In this document: positions 6,769 to 14,517 of the stretch, piece by piece
How positions within the stretch are numbered: position 1 is the stretch's first letter
Layout: each line of letters opens with the position of its first letter
Source: a virus
Direction: 5' to 3' (one strand)
Length of the DNA: 21,156 bases
Virus record (IMG/VR): IMGVR_UViG_3300032820_002479
Span: 1 to 21,156 of that record
The notes under the pieces: generated by a model
Seen by the model: the letters and a program-made list of their open reading frames with translations, nothing else
Told to the model about the DNA's origin: nothing
The model's database searches: none
Program-made: the position numbers and the translations under genes

Positions 6769-8300
6769 TGGCTTGGTCAAAACGAAGTAGCGTTGAAAAT
6801 AATGTGCCGCATCTGTCTTGCAGAGCAGGCGCGGGATGTGGAAAAACATCGACTGGGATTGCAGGACTCAACCTGATGCGGGGTAAGAGGCCTGACTTCA
6901 ACGGGACGGATCAGCAGGAAGCTATCTGGGAGGCTATGAGTCAGGAGGGTGCTCAGGATATAGCATGCGTTGCATTCAACAAACCAATTGCCCAGGAATT
7001 ACAAAAGAAAGTTCCTGCCGGTGTCGAAGCCAGCACCTTCCACGCTATGTGCTTCCAGGCAATCAATGATGCATTGGGGCGGGTAAAGGTTGACAATTTC
7101 AAGGCTGATAACATCCTGGAGAACGAAGTAGATGGGGTGAGTTTGCGGAAGAAAAATCCAGTCCTGTTTGCTGGCACTAAGAAGCTGGTGTCGTTGGCTA
7201 AAGCTACGCTTTGGGATGCTGAAGCCGGTAGCGAGGGTCTGCGAGATATTGTTGATCACTACAGCATCGACCTAAACGGGGAGCTACCACAAGCGCTAGA
7301 TCTAGCGCCCCGCATCTTGTCACGATGCCTGGAACAACAGGATGTAATCGACTTCGATGATATGATCTGGTTTGTCCATGCCCTAGATCTACCAATCCGT
7401 AAGAGAGATCTGCTGCTGGTGGATGAAGCGCAAGACCTGAACCGAGTGCAGCAGGAGGTCGCTCTGTCTGCTGGTGATCGCTTGATTTTGATTGGTGATC
7501 CATACCAGAGCATATATGGGTTCCGGGGCGCGGATTCACAGTCGATGTCAAGGATGTATGACATCCTTTCGGAGACTGATAGAGGTGTGAAAGATCTACC
7601 TCTGATGAAGACTTTCCGATGTCCTCAATCGCATGTGGAACTTGTACAGAAGTACGTCCCAGATTTCGCGGCATACGATCCGACTAGAGAAGGGATTATC
7701 AGGAACCAAGCTGGCCTGGGTACTCCCCAGGATGGATCGCTGGTGCTCTGCCGGGTTAATGCCCCCCTGGTATCTGCTGCGTTCCGCTTAATTAGGGGTG
7801 GGGTGAAAGCAAACATCCAAGGACGGGACATAGGAGCTAATCTAACGAGCCTCATTGACAAGCTTATCGACACTCCCCAGTACAAGATGGGGGTCGGAAA
7901 CGAGGTCTGTGGGCTTCTGAGAGCACTTGAGGATTATTCAGGGAAAGAAAGGGCTAGGATTCTATCGTCCAAGTTCGCTAGTGGGTCAAAGCTAGTAAAC
8001 CTGGAAGACAAGGTGATGTGCATACAGGTCTTCTGCGCTGGGGCTGACTCGGTCAAAAACATCAAAGGGAAAATCAAAGCCCTGTTCCAGGATGGGTCCA
8101 ATGGTCGGGGTGGGGTGCTTCTATCGAGTATTCACCGCGCCAAAGGTCTGGAAGCTGACTCGGTGTACATCCTGCAACCTGAACTGATGCCCCATCCTAT
8201 GGCAACAGTTTCGTGGGAGAAGGAGCAAGAAAGGAACTGTCAGGTAGTAGCATATACTCGGAGCAAGAATGAACTGGTTTTTATCGGAGAACCCGGTTAA
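6768..8300 (+). CDS. UvrD/Rep-type superfamily 1A DNA helicase
   Basis: A 510-aa ATP-dependent 3'-5' DNA translocase/helicase by family. Motif I is G21-AGCGKT-T27, Ia ACVAFNKPIAQEL (66-78), Ib ASTFHAM (88-94), II VDEAQD (218-223), III LIGDPYQSIYGFRGA (241-255), IV TFRCP (282-286), V LLSSIHRAKGLEAD (451-464), VI ERNCQVVAYTRSK (488-500). All nucleotide-binding and coupling motifs are thus present. The N-terminus is short: Walker A starts at residue 21 and no clear Q motif precedes it. The protein is smaller than UvrD (about 700 aa), implying reduced 1B/2B accessory domains. ATG at 6768 has AAAGGAGA upstream. It may serve phage replication, or with the peptidase form an accessory cassette. The gene ends inside the 3' end of the convergent gene (20-nt overlap). 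Confidence 0.93.
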   Translation: MAWSKRSSVENNVPHLSCRAGAGCGKTSTGIAGLNLMRGKRPDFNGTDQQEAIWEAMSQEGAQDIACVAFNKPIAQELQKKVPAGVEASTFHAMCFQAINDALGRVKVDNFKADNILENEVDGVSLRKKNPVLFAGTKKLVSLAKATLWDAEAGSEGLRDIVDHYSIDLNGELPQALDLAPRILSRCLEQQDVIDFDDMIWFVHALDLPIRKRDLLLVDEAQDLNRVQQEVALSAGDRLILIGDPYQSIYGFRGADSQSMSRMYDILSETDRGVKDLPLMKTFRCPQSHVELVQKYVPDFAAYDPTREGIIRNQAGLGTPQDGSLVLCRVNAPLVSAAFRLIRGGVKANIQGRDIGANLTSLIDKLIDTPQYKMGVGNEVCGLLRALEDYSGKERARILSSKFASGSKLVNLEDKVMCIQVFCAGADSVKNIKGKIKALFQDGSNGRGGVLLSSIHRAKGLEADSVYILQPELMPHPMATVSWEKEQERNCQVVAYTRSKNELVFIGEPG

Positions 8301-8556
8301 CCAAGTTAGATAAGAACAAAGTAGATAACTTTGTCTTTGCCAGTAACCGGAACCCCCTCTGGTTGCTGGCATTTTTTTGTATCATTGAGACAATCTCAGG
8401 TATATTGTTTCTGCACCATTCGATGCCCTTATGATTTAGGTAGACTGCTGCTGAATCGCAGTCGGAACAACCAGAAATTTTTAATCGTTTTAGCGCTATA
8501 GCAATTTCATCTCCAGGAAGACGGTTCAATTTGTGACTATAGGTTAGGTTGTTCAC
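8281..8556 (-). CDS. Small Cys-containing phage protein, last gene of the virion operon
   Basis: A 91-aa protein. Residues 28-60 hold C30-x2-C33 and C48 in the pattern GCSDCDSAAVYLNHKGIEWCRNN..., similar to short conserved segments found in or after phage tail genes (pattern GC-x-C...A..MN..G...C..N...I). It may bind metal or form disulfides; no enzyme motif is seen. The start is GTG at 8554-8556, overlapping the TGA of the upstream gene by 4 nt (GTGA), so translation is coupled; there is no good independent Shine-Dalgarno. The last 30 residues are encoded by DNA that also forms the opposite-strand terminator and the helicase end, so this tail is probably not conserved. Function unknown; context suggests a virion or assembly role. 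Confidence 0.68.
   Translation of the reverse strand: MNNLTYSHKLNRLPGDEIAIALKRLKISGCSDCDSAAVYLNHKGIEWCRNNIPEIVSMIQKNASNQRGFRLLAKTKLSTLFLSNLVNRVLR
8339..8378 (+). terminator. Intrinsic terminator of the peptidase-helicase unit
   Basis: A 10-bp stem (8339-8348, GCCAGTAACC, with 8361-8370, GGTTGCTGGC; one G-T wobble) and 12-nt loop is followed by A and seven T (8372-8378). It lies 39 nt past the helicase stop. It points only rightward; no T-run follows the stem on the minus strand. It lies inside the 3' end of the convergent minus-strand gene. Confidence 0.87.
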
Positions 8557-10661
8557 TTTGTTTTAAACCGTATCTTAGCATCTTCTCCAGAGTAGATAGC
8601 ACAATTGGGGTTTGATGGTCCGGGAAAGATTTCCGTTCTCCAGGGGATACTAACCCACCCCGAAAAGTAATCTTCAGGATCTATTGGAAGATCTACTATA
8701 TTCTCTGCTTCCCAAATTGCGCTGGTATTGAAGGAGGCAGGAATTGTCACAGCTATCCTAACAGTTAAAGATCCTTCATTGTTTACAAATCGCGCATACA
8801 CCTGTGGGTCCCAGGAGTTAGATGCATTCGTCCATGTTAGATGCCGATCCGTATAATAAAGGTAACCGTACTGGGGATCTGCGTGAGACACTCTTAGTAT
8901 ACGTGTTCCGCGAAGAGAGTTAAGATAATCATAACAGGGTGGAGCAGTATATTCAGGGGGCCTTTCAGTAAAAATACTTTCTCCATCAATTTCTATTTCA
9001 AACTCCCAGGGAGCTAATGATCTGGCTGTTTCTGGAGGAGTTATGTCAGCATTTATTTCGTCAGAAAATATGTCACTGGCTAGGTTACGAGGATAGGGTA
9101 TCCCGGTACACCCTTCATACTCATTAGTATTTAATTGTCCTGATATGGTCTGAAACGTTACTCTACTTCCTCCATGAGTTGGGCCAAGACCAACACCACA
9201 CTTAGTTCCTGGCGGTTTATCGTCATAGTAGGCAAAGAAAACTTGACCTGAAGATCCTATAACATCGGGGAGTGTGATACTAGGAGCTGATGCATGTCCT
9301 TTATTTATAGTCACATAGCTCGTATTTAGCTTCGCAAAGTCTTGGTCCTCCCATCTATTGGAGAATTTTAACTCTCTTAGAATAGTATCTGTGCCTTCTA
9401 CTCTTTTAGCAAAACGGTATCTATAATCTCGGTAAGTACGAGGGCCTAAGACTGGGTGAGGCACATCATAATAGATTCTTTCTAGTTTTTTTTCAAAGTA
9501 GTTGTAATTGTTTGAGTCTTTATAACCCCAGATAGTTCTTATCTCGTTTCCTGGAGTGGAATGATATACTTCCTGCCTACTACTCCCTATGTACTGACCA
9601 TTAGCCATACCAGTAGTAGGCAGGCTGTCTCTGGTTATCAACAGTGCTCCTGGGTCAGCGCAGGTTAAACTGGAAGTTCTGACATGGTAAAATGGAGGTT
9701 CGGTATCTTGTTCTCCTAAACCTGCCCAAGTACCAGATATAGGATCTACGCGAGGAGGAGTTATAGTAAACGGACCGATGTATCCTTCATTTACGCACCC
9801 AAGGCATACCTCACAATTTTTAAGCGTCCCTGAATACTGTGCGACATCCTCAACCTCTGAACCCGCGAAATCGTATTGGTGACGGGGAAAATATGCACTC
9901 CAACCTTCATGCCAGTTTGACCAACCATAGAATTGTTGTACTTCAACCCCGTTTAAGTTAGCTAGGTAGTCTGATATTCCTATCATTGGTCTAGGAACCA
10001 CGCGGAGCCCTCCACCTGTATCTGCGATATACGAGCAATCCAAACCAGAAGTTAAATCAAAATCCAAATCGTTTGGGCCTCTAGTAATGGATATATTTAC
10101 ATAGCGGGAGTCTGCTCTCTCAAGTTCGTAACGAGCGGTTAGAGTATCATACCGTCTTGTACACCAAGTTAACCAAAAGAATTCTCCAACATTAACTGCT
10201 CCAGTTAGTGTGAAGTCTCCTATTACCTCATACTCCCACCCTCCCAACGTCCATCGGTTACTGATTAAATTTATCAGTAGACCACCACCACCATCAGCTA
10301 TCTTGACGGCTACATTTTGTTTCTCAGAGGGGTGACCTAGCACAATCCAATCAGAATCAGATAGCAGTCTTATATAGGCTTTGTTAATTCCGCGTCGTAG
10401 GTACTGTGGACTACTATACCAGGAAGCCTCTTCGGTTCGTATTAGTTCCCCGTGGGTTAGAACAGCACCAGCAGACATAGCTTTAGCAGCACCGTCTTGA
10501 ATAAAGAATCCTTTTGTACCAGCTCTATGCCCCGCATAGTAGAAAGTATTGGTAACTGGGAGATTCTCTGGATGATCTTTATCTCTAGAGAAGTCATGCG
10601 CAAAATCAAGACATTTAAGCCTTTTACAAGGAGAACAACAAGGATACCAAGAGGGTGCCAT
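8553..10661 (-). CDS. Large Cys-rich-N-terminus tail/virion structural protein
   Basis: About 702 aa, no enzyme motif. The N-terminus carries a tight cysteine cluster (CCSPCKRLKC, about residues 8-17), with more Cys pairs further on (CEVCLGC around 280-290). The rest looks beta-rich with many Trp, Tyr and Gly and repeated short strands, as in tail-tip, fibre or receptor-binding proteins. I chose the ATG at 10659-10661 because it forms TAATG with the upstream stop and has GGTGG about 7 nt upstream; an ATG 8 codons earlier (10685) is also in frame. It is downstream of the hub-like gene and coupled to the small Cys protein, so it is probably a distal tail component. The cysteine cluster could bind metal or cross-link subunits. 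Exact role unknown. Confidence 0.7.
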   Translation of the reverse strand: MAPSWYPCCSPCKRLKCLDFAHDFSRDKDHPENLPVTNTFYYAGHRAGTKGFFIQDGAAKAMSAGAVLTHGELIRTEEASWYSSPQYLRRGINKAYIRLLSDSDWIVLGHPSEKQNVAVKIADGGGGLLINLISNRWTLGGWEYEVIGDFTLTGAVNVGEFFWLTWCTRRYDTLTARYELERADSRYVNISITRGPNDLDFDLTSGLDCSYIADTGGGLRVVPRPMIGISDYLANLNGVEVQQFYGWSNWHEGWSAYFPRHQYDFAGSEVEDVAQYSGTLKNCEVCLGCVNEGYIGPFTITPPRVDPISGTWAGLGEQDTEPPFYHVRTSSLTCADPGALLITRDSLPTTGMANGQYIGSSRQEVYHSTPGNEIRTIWGYKDSNNYNYFEKKLERIYYDVPHPVLGPRTYRDYRYRFAKRVEGTDTILRELKFSNRWEDQDFAKLNTSYVTINKGHASAPSITLPDVIGSSGQVFFAYYDDKPPGTKCGVGLGPTHGGSRVTFQTISGQLNTNEYEGCTGIPYPRNLASDIFSDEINADITPPETARSLAPWEFEIEIDGESIFTERPPEYTAPPCYDYLNSLRGTRILRVSHADPQYGYLYYTDRHLTWTNASNSWDPQVYARFVNNEGSLTVRIAVTIPASFNTSAIWEAENIVDLPIDPEDYFSGWVSIPWRTEIFPGPSNPNCAIYSGEDAKIRFKTK

Positions 10662-12724
10662 TAAGCTACCACCGGTTCTGCACATTCCATATTTATGATT
10701 CTATATATGCCTTCTCCAACTTTATCCCCTTCTTCTCCCAAGCTTTTTGCACGATCATACATAGCTATTCCAAAAACTCCATTTTCCCCTGAGAACAAAT
10801 AAGCATGTCCTTCGGACGTTGGTGCATTTTCAACAACAATCAAGGTCGTATCTATTTCTCCAAAACCTAAATCCACTTCTATCTTTGCGTCTGCAAACTT
10901 ATCTCCAGTGGCTAGGTCTTCCGTTAGCTCAAAATAAATTACTCTGGACGTACCACCACCACCAGGAAGTATTGCGTGTCTTCCCAACAACCAGTTGTAG
11001 TAAACAAACTTTATGGAACTTTCACTGGCGGTATGGGGGGTTCCTTGTTGATCCCAAATTTCTATCTCTTCTGCATTAGTAGAGGAGATCTGTTGCCAAG
11101 CAAAAGTCTTAGTAATTTCGTTAGTATTTGGGTCTTCACTTTGTACGATGTCGGTGGGATACATCCTCCTTGCCATCCCTTGTCCAAAGGGAGGAATAGA
11201 TGTCGTTACTACTACAGGAATTACATCTACCCGTGACTCTCTGTTGTTCGTTGGATCGGGGTAGGGAGGGATAGGATACCCCCTTTGTTCGTCGGGAATA
11301 CCTACTGGGGGAAAGAAACAGTCGTTATCAAACGGAATCTGTTTGGGAGAAGTGCCCGTATAAGCAACGGTATATAATCCCGATCCTACATCAAAGATAA
11401 CGTAAGACTTTAAGCTAGGTCCGTGGAACACATTGGGCATTCCAGTAAACATACCTTCCCTGGATGACTCGGTTTCGTAGATACTGAGAAAGTCTGCTAA
11501 TAGTTCATCCCTTCTGTCCTCTATTTCCTTTATATTGCTTGGGGCTTCTCCAGAAACACCCCAGTGAGCTTCCATGTTGTCTCTGATAATCTTTTTGGTC
11601 TTAGCAAGAGGCGTTGGCAGTAATTCTGAAGTAAGCTCTATCTCTTCTACATGAAACGGATTAACACGGGCTAAATCAGAAGGATATATCTGAGCGTCGT
11701 CTTTGTTGTTCTTCAAGTCGTAATTCAGTGTCGGGAACAGTATTACTAGCGTCTCAGGCAATGCGGTAATATGGCCCTTAGCTCTTACTATCGGTTCTGG
11801 TGCTGCGAAAGTATTTAAGGCATTTATCGTGTCGGCATCCACATAAGCAGCGGCTACTATTTCAAACGTAGGCTTTAAGTTGTTTATGTTATCCCCTGAG
11901 GGATTGTAGGTAATGAAGTTACCTGAGAACCGTATTACATAATCCAGGGCATCCCAAGCATTCATTCCATAGAACTCAAAGTCCCTAGGGTTTCCCACCG
12001 GAAAATCAGCCGCAGTAAGATTTGGTACCTCCCCCATATCAGTGGGTAGAGATTCCCATATATCTTTTATCATGGCCTCCCAGGTCCATTCAACTCGGTC
12101 CCCTTCCTCTGGTGATGTACTTGAGGCATCGTCATCGGGTTTAGACAATGATTCCTGGTAGAACTCATTATCAGGAGTCGCGGCATCAGGAGTATCGGTT
12201 GGTGTAAAACCTGGGGAAGGCGAATCAAGCTCAGGAGTTTCGTTAACAAAAGCTCTACGAACAACCACGTTATATCCACGGTTAATAAAAGACATCTTTC
12301 CCAGGATACGAGCATCTCTTAGAGTCACCATGATCGTACATTTAGGATTTACATTTTCTTTCTTCTTTTCCTTAGCAACTTTCTTCTTTGGAGCAGCTTT
12401 CTTTTTTGGAGCAGCTTTCTCCTTGGGGGAATAAGCTATAGTCTTGGCTTCCTCCAAGTACATATCCATTGTGATTTTAACTAGCTTGGTGGTTTCTCCT
12501 TCGGTACCGGTTATCTCAACCTTAATAGCTTTATCTGTGTCGATAGCCTCAAAGTCTTCATAAGAAAGCAGGAAGGTACCTACACCTGCTTCCTTACCTC
12601 TGGGGAAAGTAATAGAATTAGCACGTCCAGCCCACCAGGATATATCTAGACCTACCCTGATACATTCCCTTTCCAGGATAGCTGGATCTCTACAAGGAGT
12701 ATCACCTACTCGGAATTGTGACAT
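10661..12724 (-). CDS. Tail hub/baseplate-like structural protein with Lys-Ala-Pro linker
   Basis: A 687-aa protein. Residues 1-98 form a compact N-terminal segment, followed by a very basic linker (101-123) with two AAPKKK units. Then comes an Asp/Ser/Thr/Pro-rich linker (about 160-210) and a long mixed domain. The segment NAWDALDYVIRFSGNFITYNPSG (about 265-290) resembles a motif seen in phage hub/tail-tip proteins, where NAW-x-ALD precedes a short hairpin. This and its place between portal and Cys-rich tail protein suggest a hub or tail-tip component. ATG at 12722-12724 has no clear Shine-Dalgarno; the preceding gap is 22 nt. The linker DNA contains an A AAA AAG slippery heptamer with an upstream AAGGAG. 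Role assigned by motif likeness and context only. Confidence 0.6.
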   Translation of the reverse strand: MSQFRVGDTPCRDPAILERECIRVGLDISWWAGRANSITFPRGKEAGVGTFLLSYEDFEAIDTDKAIKVEITGTEGETTKLVKITMDMYLEEAKTIAYSPKEKAAPKKKAAPKKKVAKEKKKENVNPKCTIMVTLRDARILGKMSFINRGYNVVVRRAFVNETPELDSPSPGFTPTDTPDAATPDNEFYQESLSKPDDDASSTSPEEGDRVEWTWEAMIKDIWESLPTDMGEVPNLTAADFPVGNPRDFEFYGMNAWDALDYVIRFSGNFITYNPSGDNINNLKPTFEIVAAAYVDADTINALNTFAAPEPIVRAKGHITALPETLVILFPTLNYDLKNNKDDAQIYPSDLARVNPFHVEEIELTSELLPTPLAKTKKIIRDNMEAHWGVSGEAPSNIKEIEDRRDELLADFLSIYETESSREGMFTGMPNVFHGPSLKSYVIFDVGSGLYTVAYTGTSPKQIPFDNDCFFPPVGIPDEQRGYPIPPYPDPTNNRESRVDVIPVVVTTSIPPFGQGMARRMYPTDIVQSEDPNTNEITKTFAWQQISSTNAEEIEIWDQQGTPHTASESSIKFVYYNWLLGRHAILPGGGGTSRVIYFELTEDLATGDKFADAKIEVDLGFGEIDTTLIVVENAPTSEGHAYLFSGENGVFGIAMYDRAKSLGEEGDKVGEGIYRIINMECAEPVVA

Positions 12725-12746
12725 GGGGTGATATTAGAGAATAAAA

Positions 12747-14003
12747 TTACGCAGCCTGAGCAGCGGGTTCAGGCTTTGTGGGTGGATTCTTTTGGCTAGT
12801 AGGAACTTGATTATTTTGCTTCTCAAAGTTCTTTTCGGAGGTACTTACCGGTTGTGGTTCTCCTCCTGGACCTATAGCCATAATCTCACCAGCTATCTTT
12901 AGTAAACTAAAGGGGATAATCTCATACCTAGGGTCGGGAAAAGATAGCTTGGCCACAGGTCGTAAGATCTGAGTGTCGAAGTCAGATATCAACCATTGGA
13001 GAACTTCCTGGAGAGTAGAGAAAAATGCCATCTGTGGTATGGCCCTGCCAGTGGAGGAGCCGAAACCCTCACTACCTGATGATTCAACGACTTCCGGAGG
13101 TATGCCCATACCTTCCAGAATTTCTTCTCTGAGACTTACCCCATACTCCCCTAGACCAGAGGGTACGTCATTAGCTCTAGGAGGTTCGTATTCCCATGCC
13201 CTAGAGCCATCTGCGGTCGTCATATTCGGAAATGCTATGACCCCGCCAGTACGTTTCTTCTCTATCATCTCACGGGCTAGGTCTTTGTTAGAAATTACCG
13301 TACCGTCGTTGGTCCTGGTGATGCCTGGAGGGTGGTACATCACTCCCCCCTCGTAGGCATTCTTATAAAACCACAGTCGTCTGATGTCCCTGTAGCCACC
13401 GTCAGACCATTGCTCCCACCAGGGCACAAAGGAACCAAAAAGTCGAGAAAGACCGTACCAAGGATTTCTCTCGCGCTGATGGACATGGAGAAACGCTTTA
13501 GGACCACCAACAAAGACACGTTGGCGAGAACGGAAATCTTTCCCGGAAGTGAATTTAGAATTACGGACTGTGATCCCTTGCAAACGACCACGACTAGTAA
13601 CTACGTTTATGTCTGGGGGGTCTAAGTCACGGAGAGTATCAAACATGATACGCCCCTCATCCACCTTGTAGATTACTTCTGAACCAGAGTATCCCCACTC
13701 TACAGCTTTCAGTGCACGTACAGCGCTAGTTCTCCAGAACCGTTCAATAGATCGAACTAGGTACTTCTTTAACTCCTCGTCTTCTGTCTTTACGAAGAAG
13801 CGTGCGTTAGAAATCAATGGACCTTTTATCAACCAAAGACCAAAAGTAACACGAGGGTCCGTAAGCATCTCACGAACATGTACTCGTGAAAAGAACGGAC
13901 GATGCTTAAATCCCGCAGAGATAAAACCTGAATGGCTAGAATGAGGAGTGTACTCTGCGGTACGGGGTTCACTTAAGAGGTCTTCCCCTGTGAACGTTGC
14001 CAT
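12747..14003 (-). CDS. Portal protein (DUF935/Mu gp29-like)
   Basis: A 418-aa portal, the dodecameric channel through which DNA is packaged and ejected. Family features in order: LTDPRVTFGLWLIKGPL (about 47-63) matching the 'DP.v...L..r' helix, ALKAVEWGYSGSEVIY (about 96-111), a beta section with FVGGPKAFLHVHQRERNPWYGLSRLFGSFVPWWEQW (about 162-198), KNAYEGGVMYHPPG (about 212-225), and the C-terminal helix region with GIPPEVVESSGSEGFGSS. The C-terminus is Pro/Gln/Ala-rich and disordered-looking. ATG at 14001-14003 has GAGGAG 8 nt upstream and overlaps the end of the -1 frame chaperone reading frame by 31 nt. In known phages portal is usually beside terminase and capsid; here it follows the tail genes. 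Confidence 0.82.
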   Translation of the reverse strand: MATFTGEDLLSEPRTAEYTPHSSHSGFISAGFKHRPFFSRVHVREMLTDPRVTFGLWLIKGPLISNARFFVKTEDEELKKYLVRSIERFWRTSAVRALKAVEWGYSGSEVIYKVDEGRIMFDTLRDLDPPDINVVTSRGRLQGITVRNSKFTSGKDFRSRQRVFVGGPKAFLHVHQRERNPWYGLSRLFGSFVPWWEQWSDGGYRDIRRLWFYKNAYEGGVMYHPPGITRTNDGTVISNKDLAREMIEKKRTGGVIAFPNMTTADGSRAWEYEPPRANDVPSGLGEYGVSLREEILEGMGIPPEVVESSGSEGFGSSTGRAIPQMAFFSTLQEVLQWLISDFDTQILRPVAKLSFPDPRYEIIPFSLLKIAGEIMAIGPGGEPQPVSTSEKNFEKQNNQVPTSQKNPPTKPEPAAQAA

Positions 14004-14517
14004 TTCATTTTCTCCTCTGCTAATACCCTATTAGCATGCGCGGTTTCTGCACTATTAACATCGTCGGTAAGGCTCAATACCAAAGAGTATAGCTTATCCG
14101 CTGTCATTTCCGAATCAACAGATCTAGCATTCCATTCCCGTAAAGCTCGAACGTAAGGCTTCAAAAAATGTAAAGCTGATCTTTCTTCCTTGGTTAAGTC
14201 TCGGAAGGGGCTTCCGTAGTAGACGATGAACTCCGCAAGGTTTCTATGCTTTTTTTTAGCAGTTGCCCAACCGAATCAATCTTTTGGGAAAGGAGGTATG
14301 CCATAGAAGGGGACACCTCTTTCTTAAAAGTTTCGCTAAGTACCTTGGCAAAATTGATGATGAAAAACCTTTGGTCTTGTCTTTTACCCATGTTCAACCC
14401 TTCTTGGGCTTCTGCCATGAGTAAATCCAGCGACACTACATCGTCTTCCAGAATCATGTCTCCATTTTCTTTTACCAGTCGGAGGGTCTGGGTTTCGGGG
14501 ACTACAACGTCGTTCAT
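13973..14517 (-). CDS. GT-type tail assembly chaperone made by -1 ribosomal frameshift (fusion product)
   Basis: The -1 frame is open without interruption from the A8 run at 14250-14257 to the stop at 13973. A frameshift after K89 of the short protein would give about 181 aa: 89 shared residues plus 92 from the -1 frame. The new part starts KHRNLAEFIVYYGSPF, then DLTKEERSALHFLKPYVRALREWNARS, a helical text similar in style to T domains of lambda-like gpGT chaperones. The -1 frame has a TGA just upstream of the slip (14276-14278), and no ATG with a ribosome site, so it cannot easily be made alone; the only in-frame start is a TTG at 14164. Role by analogy: coats the tape measure and recruits tube subunits. 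A sequencing indel in a plain gene is the main alternative. Confidence 0.72.
14194..14517 (-). CDS. G-type tail assembly chaperone (zero-frame product)
   Basis: A 107-aa protein, mainly helical after residue 25 (VVSLDLLMAEAQEG, RFFIINFAKVLSETF, SPSMAYLLSQKIDSVGQLLKK), ending in a Ser/Thr-rich tail (SSSSTTEAPSET) that looks like non-conserved read-through past the slip site. That is the pattern of lambda gpG-like proteins, where the short form is made most of the time. ATG at 14515-14517 overlaps the TGA of the upstream gene (ATGA) and has GGAG 8 nt upstream. It shares its first 89 codons with the fusion product. Tail assembly role is by analogy; sequence similarity cannot be checked here. Confidence 0.72.
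   Translation of the reverse strand: MNDVVVPETQTLRLVKENGDMILEDDVVSLDLLMAEAQEGLNMGKRQDQRFFIINFAKVLSETFKKEVSPSMAYLLSQKIDSVGQLLKKSIETLRSSSSTTEAPSET
14251..14257 (-). promoter_or_regulatory. Probable -1 programmed frameshift site (A AAA AAA)
   Basis: On the minus strand the zero frame reads CTA AAA AAA AGC, so the heptamer A AAA AAA (14257 down to 14251) is in slippery phase. The usable window runs from the -1 frame TGA (14276-14278) to the zero-frame TAA (14194-14196), and this heptamer lies in it. A 6-bp hairpin CGGAAG/CTTCCG with a CCC loop (14202-14216) follows, but 34 nt downstream, farther than usual stimulators. No strong Shine-Dalgarno-like stimulator is seen upstream. Confidence 0.7.

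Noticed and set aside
9486-9493. Second A8 run on the coding strand, in slippery phase inside the 702-aa protein gene (GAA AAA AAA CTA)
   Set aside because: The -1 frame reaches a stop after about seven codons and would only truncate the protein in mid-domain. No sign of a functional frameshift; it shows that an A8 run alone is not proof.
10662-10685. Upstream in-frame ATG giving a 710-aa version of the Cys-rich protein
   Set aside because: The ATG at 10661 forms a TAATG junction and has GGTGG upstream, whereas the longer form lies inside the previous gene.
13973-14164. Independent 63-aa gene starting at TTG 14164
   Set aside because: The start codon is a weak TTG without a ribosome site, and the same frame is open up to the A8 slip site, so it is better explained as the end of a frameshift product.
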